A stretch of DNA of 64,000 nucleotides, from positions 62,001 through 126,000 of the forward strand of contig NZ_LGUI01000005.1 of NCBI RefSeq assembly GCF_002891295.1. The letters are read 5' to 3'. The DNA is from Streptomyces eurocidicus (GTDB taxonomy: Bacteria > Actinomycetota > Actinomycetes > Streptomycetales > Streptomycetaceae). The notes below the pieces were generated by a model. The model was not told where the DNA came from. It made no database searches and worked only from the letters and a program-made list of their open reading frames with translations. Position 1 is the first letter of the stretch; each line of letters begins with the position of its first letter. This document shows, piece after piece, positions 46,904 to 54,978 of this stretch. The position numbers were made by a program, and so were the translations under genes.

Positions 46904-47583
46904 CCGGAACCGCGCCCTCTGCGGCAGCCCGTCCGTCCCTGTGCTGGCTCGACCTCGCCCAGCCCGCCGACCGCTGGTGGCCGCTCCTGGATCCCGCCGA
47001 ACGCCGACGGGCACAGGACCTTCCCACCACCCTGGTGCGCAGCCGCTTCGTGGTGCGCCGGGGAATGCTGCGCCAGGCCCTGGCCGCCCGGCTCGGTGTC
47101 CCCGCCCAGCAGCTTGTGATCACGGTGGCGGCAAACGGCCGCCCGGAGCTTCCCCACCACCCAGCGATCCGCTTCAGCACCTCCCACCGAGGGCCTCTGG
47201 GGGTAATGGCCCTGAGCAGCACAGGCGGCAACATCGGCATCGATGTCGAGCAGGTCAGTGCCGCCCGCGTCACCCCGCACATGCTGGCCTACACCCTCAC
47301 CCCGCCGGAACGGGCCGCACTGGACATTCTCGGCACACGAGAACGCATCGCGGCCTTCCACACCATCTGGACGGCCAAGGAAGCCGTGGCCAAAGCCATC
47401 GGCCGGGGCATGGCCCGCTCCTTCGTGGAGATCGGCGTCACCCTCACCCCTGCCTGGCGCGGCTGCCTGGCCCACGACCTGACCGCCCCGCCAACAGCCT
47501 GGCCTGTCACCCGCCTCTCCGCTCCGCACACCGGATACCTGGCCGCTCTCGTCATCCTGCCCGCCCCGGGAGGAACTCCATGA
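46900..47583 (+). CDS. Sfp-type 4'-phosphopantetheinyl transferase
   Basis: 227 aa, ATG overlapping the upstream stop. It transfers phosphopantetheine from CoA to the ACP serine. It has the family order: RSRFVVRRGMLRQ near 45, a FSTSHR stretch for CoA binding, the magnesium site GIDVEQV at about 108-114 and FHTIWTAKEAVAKAIGRGM with the catalytic Glu and Lys. Length is typical of Sfp-type enzymes. Its place between the PKS and the thioesterase, all with ATGA overlaps, indicates it activates the AT-ACP protein of this system. It is the second PPTase of the window, the other being fused in system I. Confidence 0.92.
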   Translation: MTGTAPSAAARPSLCWLDLAQPADRWWPLLDPAERRRAQDLPTTLVRSRFVVRRGMLRQALAARLGVPAQQLVITVAANGRPELPHHPAIRFSTSHRGPLGVMALSSTGGNIGIDVEQVSAARVTPHMLAYTLTPPERAALDILGTRERIAAFHTIWTAKEAVAKAIGRGMARSFVEIGVTLTPAWRGCLAHDLTAPPTAWPVTRLSAPHTGYLAALVILPAPGGTP

Positions 47584-48191
47584 CCCGCCTCAACGCCACC
47601 GCACCCGCCGCGGCCCGCACGCCTGCCAAGGCGGGCGCACAAACTGCCGGGCAGCCCTGGTTCACCATCGAGCACGTGGTCACCGCGGGCGACACCAGCG
47701 CGGTGGGACCCGTCTACTACGCCCGCCTCATCGACTGGCAGGGCCGCTGCCGCGAGCAGGCCGGAATCACCTACGCGCCCATCTTCAGCAGTGACATCTG
47801 CGGTGACTACGCCATGCTCACCCGATCCTGCTCCTGCGAGTACTCCGAAGAACTCTGGTTCGGCGAACGGACTGCCATCCGGATGACCATTCCATGGGTG
47901 CGAATGCACCTGATGAAAGGTGTCTTCCGCTACTACCGGATCACCCAGCCGGGGCAGCAGGGCGGCGAACTCGTCGCCACGGGCGAGCAGGTGTGGGCCA
48001 GCGCACACCGCGTCGGCGACCATTACGAACCCGGCCCATGGCCCCGTGAACTCGTCGACTGCGCCGCCCTGCTGGGTGCCGATGTCCGGCGCGCCCAAGT
48101 GACGGAGCACGGAAACCGACCGGCACGGCCCCCGCGGCAACCCGCCTCCGATCACGGTCGGCCTCAGCTGGCACTAGGAGCTTCCTCATGA
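47580..48191 (+). CDS. Hotdog thioesterase, enediyne CalE7/SgcE10 type
   Basis: 203 aa, with ATGA overlaps at both ends. FTIEHVVTAGDTSAVGPVYY and RLIDWQGRCREQAGI match the start of the acyl-ACP thioesterases of enediyne systems, which release the polyene chain from the PKS. The remaining hotdog strands (MLTRSCSCEYSEELWFGE, IRMTIPWVRMHLMKGVFRYY) follow in order. About 30 Ala/Thr-rich residues precede the domain and a Pro/Arg-rich tail follows. Its presence supports the idea that the upstream PKS builds a linear conjugated polyene that is hydrolysed from the ACP before oxidation. Confidence 0.85.
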   Translation: MTRLNATAPAAARTPAKAGAQTAGQPWFTIEHVVTAGDTSAVGPVYYARLIDWQGRCREQAGITYAPIFSSDICGDYAMLTRSCSCEYSEELWFGERTAIRMTIPWVRMHLMKGVFRYYRITQPGQQGGELVATGEQVWASAHRVGDHYEPGPWPRELVDCAALLGADVRRAQVTEHGNRPARPPRQPASDHGRPQLALGASS

Positions 48192-49582
48192 CCGGCACAC
48201 CACGCTCCGGACATGCCGTGGTGCTCGGCGCGGGCATCGCCGGGCTGCTGACCGCCACTGTCCTGACCAAGCACTACGGGCGCGTCACGCTCCTCGACGC
48301 CGATCGCCTGCCCAACACCCCCGGCCGACGCCCCGGCGTTCCCCAGGGCGACCACGTCCACGCACTCCTCGTCGGCGGCCAGCGCGCCCTGGAGACCCTG
48401 CTCCCCGGCATCGGTGCCGCACTGCGCCAATCCGGCGCCGTCGGGGTCGACATGGGCGCCGACTTCCTCCTCGGCACCAGCTGCGGCTGAGGCGTCCGCT
48501 TTCCCTCCGACCTCACCGGTGTCACCGCCAGCCGCGCCTTGTTCGAAGGGGCTATTCGCCGCCGCGTCACCGCCCTGCCCAACGTCACCACCCTGCAACA
48601 ACACCGCGCCCAGGCGCTGACCGGCAGCCGGGGCCGCATTCACGCGGTCCAGCTGCGCACACCCAGCGGTGAGCTCACCGAACTGGAAGCCGACTTCTTC
48701 GCCGACACCACCGGACGCGGCTCCCGGGCAGACCGGTGGCTGACCGACCTCGGCTACCCGGCGATCCCCCAGACCACCATCGCTCCCCGGCTCGGCTACG
48801 CCAGCCGCCTCTACCGCCCCGCAGCCGACCCGGCCAGAAACTGGCTCGCCTGCTACCTCATGATCACCAGCCCACCACAGACCCGCGGCGGCAGTATCGC
48901 CCCCATCGAAGACGGCCGCTGGATCGTCACCCTCAACGGCCTCGGCGCCGACCGGCCCACCTCCGGCGACGAGAACTTCCTGCCCTTCGCCAAGACCCTG
49001 CCCCACCCCGTCATCGCCGACGCCCTCGCCACAGCCGAACCCCTCACCCCTGTCGCCACGACGCACGCCACCAGCAACCGCCGCCGCCACCTGGAGCGGA
49101 TGCCCCGGCAGCCCGCCAACCTCGTCCTGCTCGGTGACGCCGCCTGCTGCTTCAACCCCCTCTACGCCCAAGGCATGACCGCCGCCGTCCACAGCGCCGC
49201 GCTGCTGCGCGCCTGCCTGGCCTCACATGCCGCCCCCCATGTATGCGCGGCCCGCTATCACCGCCGACTGGCCGCTCTCCTGGACCGCTACTGGCTGCTG
49301 GCCACAGCTGTCGACCTGCGCCACCCCACCACCCAGGGCCCGCCTCCCGGCCCCCTCCAACGTCTGCTCGCCATCGGACTCGACCGCGTCCTCACCACAG
49401 GCACCCACGACCAGCGCGTACAACGCGCCTTCCTCGAGGCCCTCAACATGACACGCACCCCCGCTTCCCTGGCCTCCCCCCAGATCGCCGTCCGCCTGGC
49501 ACGTACCTTCTCCCACAGGACCACGATGACCCTCACCCCGCCCCCGGCCGGGCCGGCATCTGCGCGGCGGGCACTCCACTGA
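48188..49582 (+). pseudogene. MonCI-like FAD monooxygenase/epoxidase with internal TGA
   Basis: Reading the internal TGA at 48488-48490 as an amino acid gives 464 residues. The N-terminal part (HAVVLGAGIAGLLTATVL, then RPGVPQGDHVHALLVGGQ) and the part after the stop (RFPSDLTGVTASRALFE, FFADTTGRGSRAD, LVLLGDAACCFNPLYAQGM) are consecutive segments of one flavoprotein. They match the polyether epoxidases of the MonCI/Lsd18 group in order and spacing. At the stop such enzymes have a Gly-Trp pair before the RFP strand, so TGA replaces a TGG codon. As it stands the gene would give a 100-residue stub, with weak TTG restart at 48539. If functional it would epoxidise double bonds of the released polyene. 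It could be inactive, a sequence error or read through. Confidence 0.78.
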
Positions 49583-49713
49583 CCCGCACGGCCGCGAAAA
49601 ACGGCCGCGAACCGGCCACAGACCAATGGAGTACTCCGAACGACCGTGCGATGACCCGAAGCATGCCAGCCTGCGACGGGCCGCCGTCTCACTGCCTCGA
49701 GGGAGGCCGCGCA

Positions 49714-50532
49714 ATGGACACGACCTTCAGCACTCTGGCCGGCAACACCCGGGAACAGACCGGCGCCACGCTAACCCTGATCGCCGTCACGGGGGCAGTC
49801 ATCGCCCTGATCACCTGGGCAGCCCACGAGCACAGGAGCAAAGGCAGGATCCAGTTGTGGATCCTGCTCACCGCTTCCTTCCTGTCCTGGGCCACGGATG
49901 CCGGAGGGCGCTTCCTGCTCCAGATCACCATCTCCCGGTCCGCCGACCAACTAGTGCTCTTCCAATCGTTCGGTACCGAACAACCCCTGTGGTACCTCAT
50001 GGTGAACATCGTGACGCTCTCTTTCCCCGCCTACTTGGCGTTCCTCGCCTTCACCGACGGATGGTCACCGGGAAAGTACTGGCTGACAGTAACGATCTGT
50101 ACCGCTGTGGACATGGCCCTCGAGTACCTGACGATCCACGTGGCCGGCGTCTACTCCTACACCGGCTTCCAGACCTTGCGCCTGTACGGGCTCCCCCTTG
50201 TGTGGCCGATCTCGTACGTGACCGTGTCCATGTGCATGGGAGCCTTGGTCTTCTTCTTCGGAAAGCAACTCAACGGCATCCGGTGGCTGCTCGCACTGCC
50301 GATGCTCGGCAGCGGCTACATGGGGTTCATCACGGTCACCAGCTGGCCAGCACTGGTGGCGTTGAAGACCGACCTGAACACCTCCGGCCGGTTTGCAGCC
50401 GGCGTCCTGACTGCTGTCGGCCTCCTCGCCATCCTGTACACGATCAGCCTGTTCCTCAAAGCAGCACCTGATCTCCCGGCCACAACATCTGACCTGCCCG
50501 GTGAAGAATCCAGCACCTTGAGGAAGTCCTGA
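49714..50532 (+). CDS. Multi-pass membrane protein, distant AveC-like
   Basis: 272 aa from ATG 49714 with GGGAGG 7 nt upstream. There are about seven hydrophobic segments (ALTLIAVTGAVIALITW-like start, LWYLMVNIVTLSFPAYLAFL, LVWPISYVTVSMCMGALVFF). The pattern around residues 130-160 (VDMALEYLTIHVAGVYSYTG) resembles the Glu-helix-aromatic-Tyr element of AveC spirocyclase-family proteins, and the next gene shows the same element more clearly. The two are probably paralogous membrane enzymes acting on an oxidised polyketide. The distance to AveC is large, so the function is inference; a transporter or resistance role is possible. Confidence 0.6.
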   Translation: MDTTFSTLAGNTREQTGATLTLIAVTGAVIALITWAAHEHRSKGRIQLWILLTASFLSWATDAGGRFLLQITISRSADQLVLFQSFGTEQPLWYLMVNIVTLSFPAYLAFLAFTDGWSPGKYWLTVTICTAVDMALEYLTIHVAGVYSYTGFQTLRLYGLPLVWPISYVTVSMCMGALVFFFGKQLNGIRWLLALPMLGSGYMGFITVTSWPALVALKTDLNTSGRFAAGVLTAVGLLAILYTISLFLKAAPDLPATTSDLPGEESSTLRKS

Positions 50533-50620
50533 CAGACAACCCGTCTCAGGCTCCTTCTCCGGTGCCGGGACCTGTCCGGTAGGCGGCCCTGTCTCACATA
50601 CCCGTGGCAGAGGAGTCTCC

Positions 50621-51571
50621 ATGACGCAGACCCAGCAGATCCGACGCACCGCAAAACCTCGGCCGGCCACTGTCTGGGCGGTACTGGGAGCGGCGTACGC
50701 GGTCTTCCAGATCCAATTGTTCACCCGCTGGGCCGCCAATGGCGGCCTGACCTCCGGCCCCGAGCGTGACTTCCACATCTCCACTGCCCGCGCCACCGCT
50801 GCCCTGGTGTTCCAGGGAATCGCAGTGGTGGCGATCCTGGCAATCGCCATCTACGTCCTGCGAGAGTGCCTACGCCGACGCACCGTCACTCTGAACGCGG
50901 CAGTGTTCATCGGCTTCAACTCGCTGATCTGGCAGGATCCACTCTTCGACTGTGTCCGGGCGTTCGTCGTCTTCAACCGCAGCGTCCCCTACGTCAGCAC
51001 CTGGGGCCCATATCTACCCGGCTGGAACAACCCCGATGCCAAGTTGCTGATCGAGCCGATCCTCGCCCCCTCCGGTCTGATCATGGGCATCCTCATCCTC
51101 TGGGTATGGGGCCAGATGGCCCTCACCACCTGGCTCACCCGGACCCGGCCCGCCTGGAGTGGCATCCGGCTATGGACGGTAGCCGTCCTCTTCGGCCTGA
51201 TCGTCAACGTCGTACTGGAATCCCTGTTCATCGTCACCGGGATGTGGGCCTATACCGCAACGACCCCCGGGACAACCGTGTTCGCGGGCCACTGGTACCA
51301 GCTCAATCTCCTGCACGCGCTACTCATCGCGGTGACCGTGCCTACCCCGATCACCGTCATGTGGTTCCACGCCCACCGCAAGGGCCGCGCTCCCCACATC
51401 TTCCGCGGCAGTGAGACCCTGCGTCCCGCAGTCCGCGGCGCCGTACGGCTCCTGGCCGGGGTCGGATACCTCAATACCTGGATGCTCGTGTTCTTCGTGG
51501 GCACCAACCTCCTCGCCGTCTTCGGCGGCTCCATGCCGGCCGACATGCCCGAGTACCTGTGGCCGCGGTGA
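50621..51571 (+). CDS. AveC-family (spirocyclase-like) membrane protein
   Basis: 316 aa from ATG 50621 with GAGGAG 7 nt upstream. Seven or so hydrophobic segments. The loop WGPYLPGWNNPD followed by EPILAPSGLIMG, and later NVVLESLFIVTGMWAYTA with VFAGHWYQLNLLHALLIA, match the order of conserved elements in the AveC family, whose founding member forms the spiroketal of avermectin. It is the last gene of system III on this strand, after the epoxidase-like gene and a weaker paralogue. Epoxidation followed by membrane-bound cyclisation would give a cyclic ether or spiroketal. The family match is from memory of the pattern and has not been tested. Confidence 0.62.
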   Translation: MTQTQQIRRTAKPRPATVWAVLGAAYAVFQIQLFTRWAANGGLTSGPERDFHISTARATAALVFQGIAVVAILAIAIYVLRECLRRRTVTLNAAVFIGFNSLIWQDPLFDCVRAFVVFNRSVPYVSTWGPYLPGWNNPDAKLLIEPILAPSGLIMGILILWVWGQMALTTWLTRTRPAWSGIRLWTVAVLFGLIVNVVLESLFIVTGMWAYTATTPGTTVFAGHWYQLNLLHALLIAVTVPTPITVMWFHAHRKGRAPHIFRGSETLRPAVRGAVRLLAGVGYLNTWMLVFFVGTNLLAVFGGSMPADMPEYLWPR

Positions 51572-51736
51572 ACACGCCGCCGTGACGGTGCTCACCGCAT
51601 CTCGCCCTCACGGAAGGACCACCCGTGCCCCGTCGGATACCACTGCGCGGCATCCCGCATGTTGCCTGTTTCCGGCCTATTCCGGAACTGGCCTCCTCCT
51701 TGCACGGTGGTGCCGAACCCTGGGCCTCGCAGCGTC

Positions 51737-51900
51737 TCACCGCAACCCGTGCGGGTCGGCAGGTTCAGCCGGCTCACTGCCGCTCATGACGGCTTCGACG
51801 GCGCCTTCACGCAGCAGGTCGGACAGGCCGCAGGTGCTTTCGCCGATGCGATCGAAGAGGTAGTTGGGACAGCCGGGCGAGCCGGCCCTGCTTGTGCTGG
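51737..51900 (-). pseudogene. C-terminal scrap of a TniB/TnsC-like transposition ATPase
   Basis: On the minus strand YLFDRIGESTCGLSDLLREG followed by AVEAVMSGSE and a stop is the closing helical part of AAA-type transposition ATPases, which end with a similar SLSDLLREAAxxAIxxG pattern. Only about 45 codons remain. The surrounding 51572-52000 holds no other gene. This marks an old transposon just beyond the last gene of system III. Confidence 0.45.
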
Positions 51901-52001
51901 TAGAGCGCGAGGACGCTTTGCAGGACCACGATCGCCCCCCACCCGGCTCGACACCCTCTCCCCCACTCCGTGGCCCGGCGCCCTCACCACCCCTTCCCTG
52001 G

Positions 52002-52018
52002 ATACCCCCCAGGGGTAT
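52002..52018. promoter_or_regulatory. CsoR-type copper operator
   Basis: ATACCCC at 52002-52008 and GGGGTAT at 52012-52018 form an inverted repeat with a 3-nt spacer. This is the G-tract palindrome bound by the copper-sensing repressor CsoR in Streptomyces. It lies 84 bp upstream of the copper-chaperone gene, so copper should relieve repression of copZ-copA. The csoR gene itself is not in the window. Confidence 0.8.
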
Positions 52019-52102
52019 ATGGTTCTTCTCGTCGGAAGGAGTCCGGGGCCGACCCGGCACCCTCCGTCAAGGCATCGCACCCGCGTCCCGAAGGAAGTGG
52101 CC

Positions 52103-52402
52103 ATGACCTCCCAGACGAAGTCCGGCAGCGGCTCCTGCTGCACCCCGGCCGGCACCTGCGGCACCACCACCCCGGCCGGCGTCCAGGGCGGCGTCACCAC
52201 CGTCTACAAGGTGACCGGCATGACCTGCGGCCACTGCGAAGGTTCGATCGCACAGGAGGTCTCCGCGATGGCGGGCGTGACCTCGGTGCGGGCCGTGGCC
52301 GCCACCGGCCTGGTCACCGTCGTCTCGGCCGGTCCGCTGGACGACGAGGCCGTGCGCGCGGCCGTGGACGAGGCGGGCTACGAGCTCGCCGGCCGTGCCT
52401 GA
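52103..52402 (+). CDS. copZ: CopZ-like copper chaperone
   Basis: 99 aa from ATG 52103 with AAGGAAG 6 nt upstream. The ferredoxin-like heavy-metal domain carries VTGMTCGHCEGSI with the two Cu(I)-binding cysteines. An extra N-terminal segment is rich in Cys and Thr (SCCTPAGTCGT) and may bind more copper. It delivers Cu(I) to the ATPase encoded 96 nt downstream, and both are controlled by the CsoR box in front. Confidence 0.92.
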   Translation: MTSQTKSGSGSCCTPAGTCGTTTPAGVQGGVTTVYKVTGMTCGHCEGSIAQEVSAMAGVTSVRAVAATGLVTVVSAGPLDDEAVRAAVDEAGYELAGRA

Positions 52403-52498
52403 GGCACTACCCCTCCCCGGTATCCACTGCCGGGCCGATGCCGCCCCACTGATATGGCAGCCGCACGGCCCGGCCCTCCTCCAGGAGACCCACAGCAC

Positions 52499-54787
52499 AT
52501 GACCAGCATCGCTCCCGAGAAGGCCCCGGCACCCACCCCCGCGACCACGCCCACCGCCGCGGTCGAACTCTCCATCGGCGGCATGACCTGCGCCTCGTGC
52601 GCGGCGCGCATCGAGAAGAAGCTCAACCGCATGGACGGCGTCAGCGCGACGGTCAACTTCGCGACGGAAAAGGCCAAGGTCTCCTACGGCCCGGAGGTCG
52701 AGGTCGCCGACCTGATCGCCACCGTCGAGAAGACCGGCTACACCGCCCAGGAGCCGCCGAAGCCGGCCGCCCGCACGGAGGAGGGAACAGCCCCGGCCGA
52801 GGAAGAGGAAGAGACCGGTGGCGAGCTCGGCACGCTGCGGCAGCGGCTGCTGGTCTCGCTGGTCCTGTCGGTGCCGGTGGTGCTGATGGCGATGGTGCCG
52901 GCCCTCCAGTTCGACAACTGGCAGTGGCTGTCGCTGACCCTGGCCGCACCGGTCGTGGTGTGGGGCGCGCTGCCCTTCCACAAGGCCGCGTGGACCAACG
53001 CGCGGCACGGCGCCGCGACCATGGACACGCTGGTGTCGATCGGTACACTCGCCGCGCTCGGCTGGTCGCTGTGGGCCCTGTTCTTCGGTCACGCGGGGAT
53101 GCCGGGCATGCGGCACGGCTTCGACTTCGCGATCTCCCGTGCGGACGGCTCGTCCTCCATCTACCTGGAGGCCGCCGCCGGCGTGACCGCCTTCATCCTC
53201 GCCGGGCGCTACCTGGAGGCGAAGTCCAAGCGCAAGGCCGGCGCCGCGCTGCGCGCCCTGCTGGAGCTGGGCGCCAAGGACGTGGCCGTCCTCCGCGAGG
53301 GACGCGAAGTCCGCGTTCCCGTGAGCGAACTGGCGGTCGGTGACCGGTTCGTCGTCCGGCCCGGGGAGAAGATCGCCACGGACGGCACGGTGCTCGACGG
53401 CGCCTCGGCCGTGGACGCCTCCATGCTCACGGGCGAGTCCGTGCCCGTGGACGTGACCACCGGCGACGCGGTCACCGGTGCGACCGTCAACGTCTCCGGC
53501 CGCCTCGTCGTACAGGCCACCCGCGTCGGCGCGGACACCCAGCTCTCCCGGATGGCCAAGCTGGTGGAGGACGCGCAGAACGGCAAGGCCGCGGTCCAGC
53601 GCCTGGCCGACCACATCTCCGGGATCTTCGTCCCCGTCGTCCTGCTCATCGCCCTCGGCACGCTGCTGACGTGGCTGTTCATGACCGGCGACGCCACCGC
53701 CGCCTTCACCGCCGCCGTGGCCGTCCTCATCATCGCCTGCCCCTGCGCCCTGGGCCTCGCCACCCCGACCGCCCTGATGGTCGGTACCGGCCGCGGCGCC
53801 CAGCTGGGCATCCTCATCAAGGGCCCCGAGGTCCTGGAGTCCACCCGCCGCGTCGACACCGTCGTCCTGGACAAGACCGGCACCGTCACCACGGGCAAGA
53901 TGGCCCTGCACGAGGTCGTCACGGCCCCCGGTGTCACCGAGCACGAGCTGCTGCGCCTGGCCGGCGCCCTTGAGCACGCCTCCGAGCACCCCATCGCCCG
54001 AGCCGTCGCCGACGGCGCCGCCGGCCGCACGGGCACCCTGCCGGTCCCCGAGAGCTTCGAGAACGTCGCCGGCCTCGGCGTCCAGGGCGTCGTCGACGGG
54101 CACGCGGTCCTCGTCGGCCGCGAGAAGCTCCTCGCGGAGTGGGCCATCGAGCTGCCGACGGAGCTCGCGGCGGCCAAGGCGGCCGCCGAGGCCGAGGGCC
54201 GTACCGCGGTGGCCGTGGCCTGGGACGGCGAGGCACGGGGCGTCCTGACCGTGGCCGACGCCGTCAAGCCCACCAGCGCCCGGGCGATCGGCGAGCTGCG
54301 GCGCCTCGGCCTGACCCCGGTGCTGCTGACCGGTGACAACAAGGCGGTCGCCGAGGCCGTCGCCCACGAGGTGGGCATCGACGAGGTCATCGCCGAGGTC
54401 CTGCCCCAGGACAAGGTCGACGTCGTCAAGCGCCTCCAGGCCGAGGGCCGTACGGTCGCCATGGTCGGCGACGGTGTCAACGACGCGGCCGCCCTGGCCA
54501 CCGCCGACCTCGGCCTGGCGATGGGCACCGGCACCGACGCGGCCATCGAGGCCGGCGACCTGACGCTGGTCCGCGGCGACCTCCTCGTAGCCGCCGACGC
54601 CATCCGGCTCTCCCGCCGCACCCTTGGCACCATCAAGGGCAACCTCTTCTGGGCCTTCGGCTACAACATCGCCGCCCTCCCCCTCGCGGCGGCCGGCCTG
54701 CTCAACCCGATGATCGCCGGAGCGGCGATGGCCTTCTCCTCCGTCTTCGTCGTCACCAACAGCCTCCGCCTGCGACGCTTCCGCTGA
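52499..54787 (+). CDS. copA: Copper-exporting P1B-type ATPase CopA
   Basis: 762 aa from ATG 52499 (AGGAG 11 nt upstream). One N-terminal metal-binding domain has GGMTCASCAARIEKK. An acidic linker (EEEEETGGE) follows, then the membrane segments, the actuator loop LTGESVP, the transmembrane copper motif CPC in IIACPCALGLATPTA at about 414, and the phosphorylated aspartate in DKTGTVTTGK at about 458. HEHP-like SEHPIARAV and GDGVNDAAAL complete the ATP-binding part. It pumps Cu(I) out of the cytoplasm. Length is normal, and a terminator follows 14 nt after the stop. Confidence 0.95.
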   Translation: MTSIAPEKAPAPTPATTPTAAVELSIGGMTCASCAARIEKKLNRMDGVSATVNFATEKAKVSYGPEVEVADLIATVEKTGYTAQEPPKPAARTEEGTAPAEEEEETGGELGTLRQRLLVSLVLSVPVVLMAMVPALQFDNWQWLSLTLAAPVVVWGALPFHKAAWTNARHGAATMDTLVSIGTLAALGWSLWALFFGHAGMPGMRHGFDFAISRADGSSSIYLEAAAGVTAFILAGRYLEAKSKRKAGAALRALLELGAKDVAVLREGREVRVPVSELAVGDRFVVRPGEKIATDGTVLDGASAVDASMLTGESVPVDVTTGDAVTGATVNVSGRLVVQATRVGADTQLSRMAKLVEDAQNGKAAVQRLADHISGIFVPVVLLIALGTLLTWLFMTGDATAAFTAAVAVLIIACPCALGLATPTALMVGTGRGAQLGILIKGPEVLESTRRVDTVVLDKTGTVTTGKMALHEVVTAPGVTEHELLRLAGALEHASEHPIARAVADGAAGRTGTLPVPESFENVAGLGVQGVVDGHAVLVGREKLLAEWAIELPTELAAAKAAAEAEGRTAVAVAWDGEARGVLTVADAVKPTSARAIGELRRLGLTPVLLTGDNKAVAEAVAHEVGIDEVIAEVLPQDKVDVVKRLQAEGRTVAMVGDGVNDAAALATADLGLAMGTGTDAAIEAGDLTLVRGDLLVAADAIRLSRRTLGTIKGNLFWAFGYNIAALPLAAAGLLNPMIAGAAMAFSSVFVVTNSLRLRRFR

Positions 54788-54800
54788 GCACAGTCACCTG

Positions 54801-54830
54801 AAAGGCCCGGCCGCCGACGGCCGGGCCTTT
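54801..54830. terminator. Terminator of copZ-copA
   Basis: A perfect 13-bp stem, AAAGGCCCGGCCG at 54801-54813 and CGGCCGGGCCTTT at 54818-54830, with a CCGA loop. The A-tract and T-tract at its ends suit termination in both directions. Confidence 0.9.
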
Positions 54831-54901
54831 CACGCGTGTGCCTGCTGGGGATTCCGGTGCCGGCCAGGCCGTGCGGGGGGTGACGGGACGCTACGGAAAA
54901 G

Positions 54902-54940
54902 GGGCGGCGGCACCCCTTGTCGTTCGGGGTGCCGCCGCCC
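54902..54940 (-). terminator. Terminator of the transglycosylase gene
   Basis: A perfect 15-bp stem, GGGCGGCGGCACCCC at 54902-54916 and GGGGTGCCGCCGCCC at 54926-54940, with a 9-nt loop. It lies 38 nt beyond the stop of the minus-strand gene, and AAAA precedes it on the plus strand (TTTT in the minus transcript). Confidence 0.88.
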
Positions 54941-54978
54941 TTCGCGTGGAAAGTGCGTGGGGTGATCAGTGAGGGTGA

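Noticed and set aside
48488..48490. TGA as selenocysteine
   Set aside because: The aligned position is Trp, not Cys, and I see no convincing stem-loop of bacterial SECIS type directly after it; a TGG to TGA change is simpler.
40464..49582. Calling system III an enediyne cluster
   Set aside because: The thioesterase and KR-DH order are enediyne-like, but the single-chain KS-AT-ACP-KR-DH-PPTase and the conserved enediyne accessory genes are absent, and a CLF-like domain is present.
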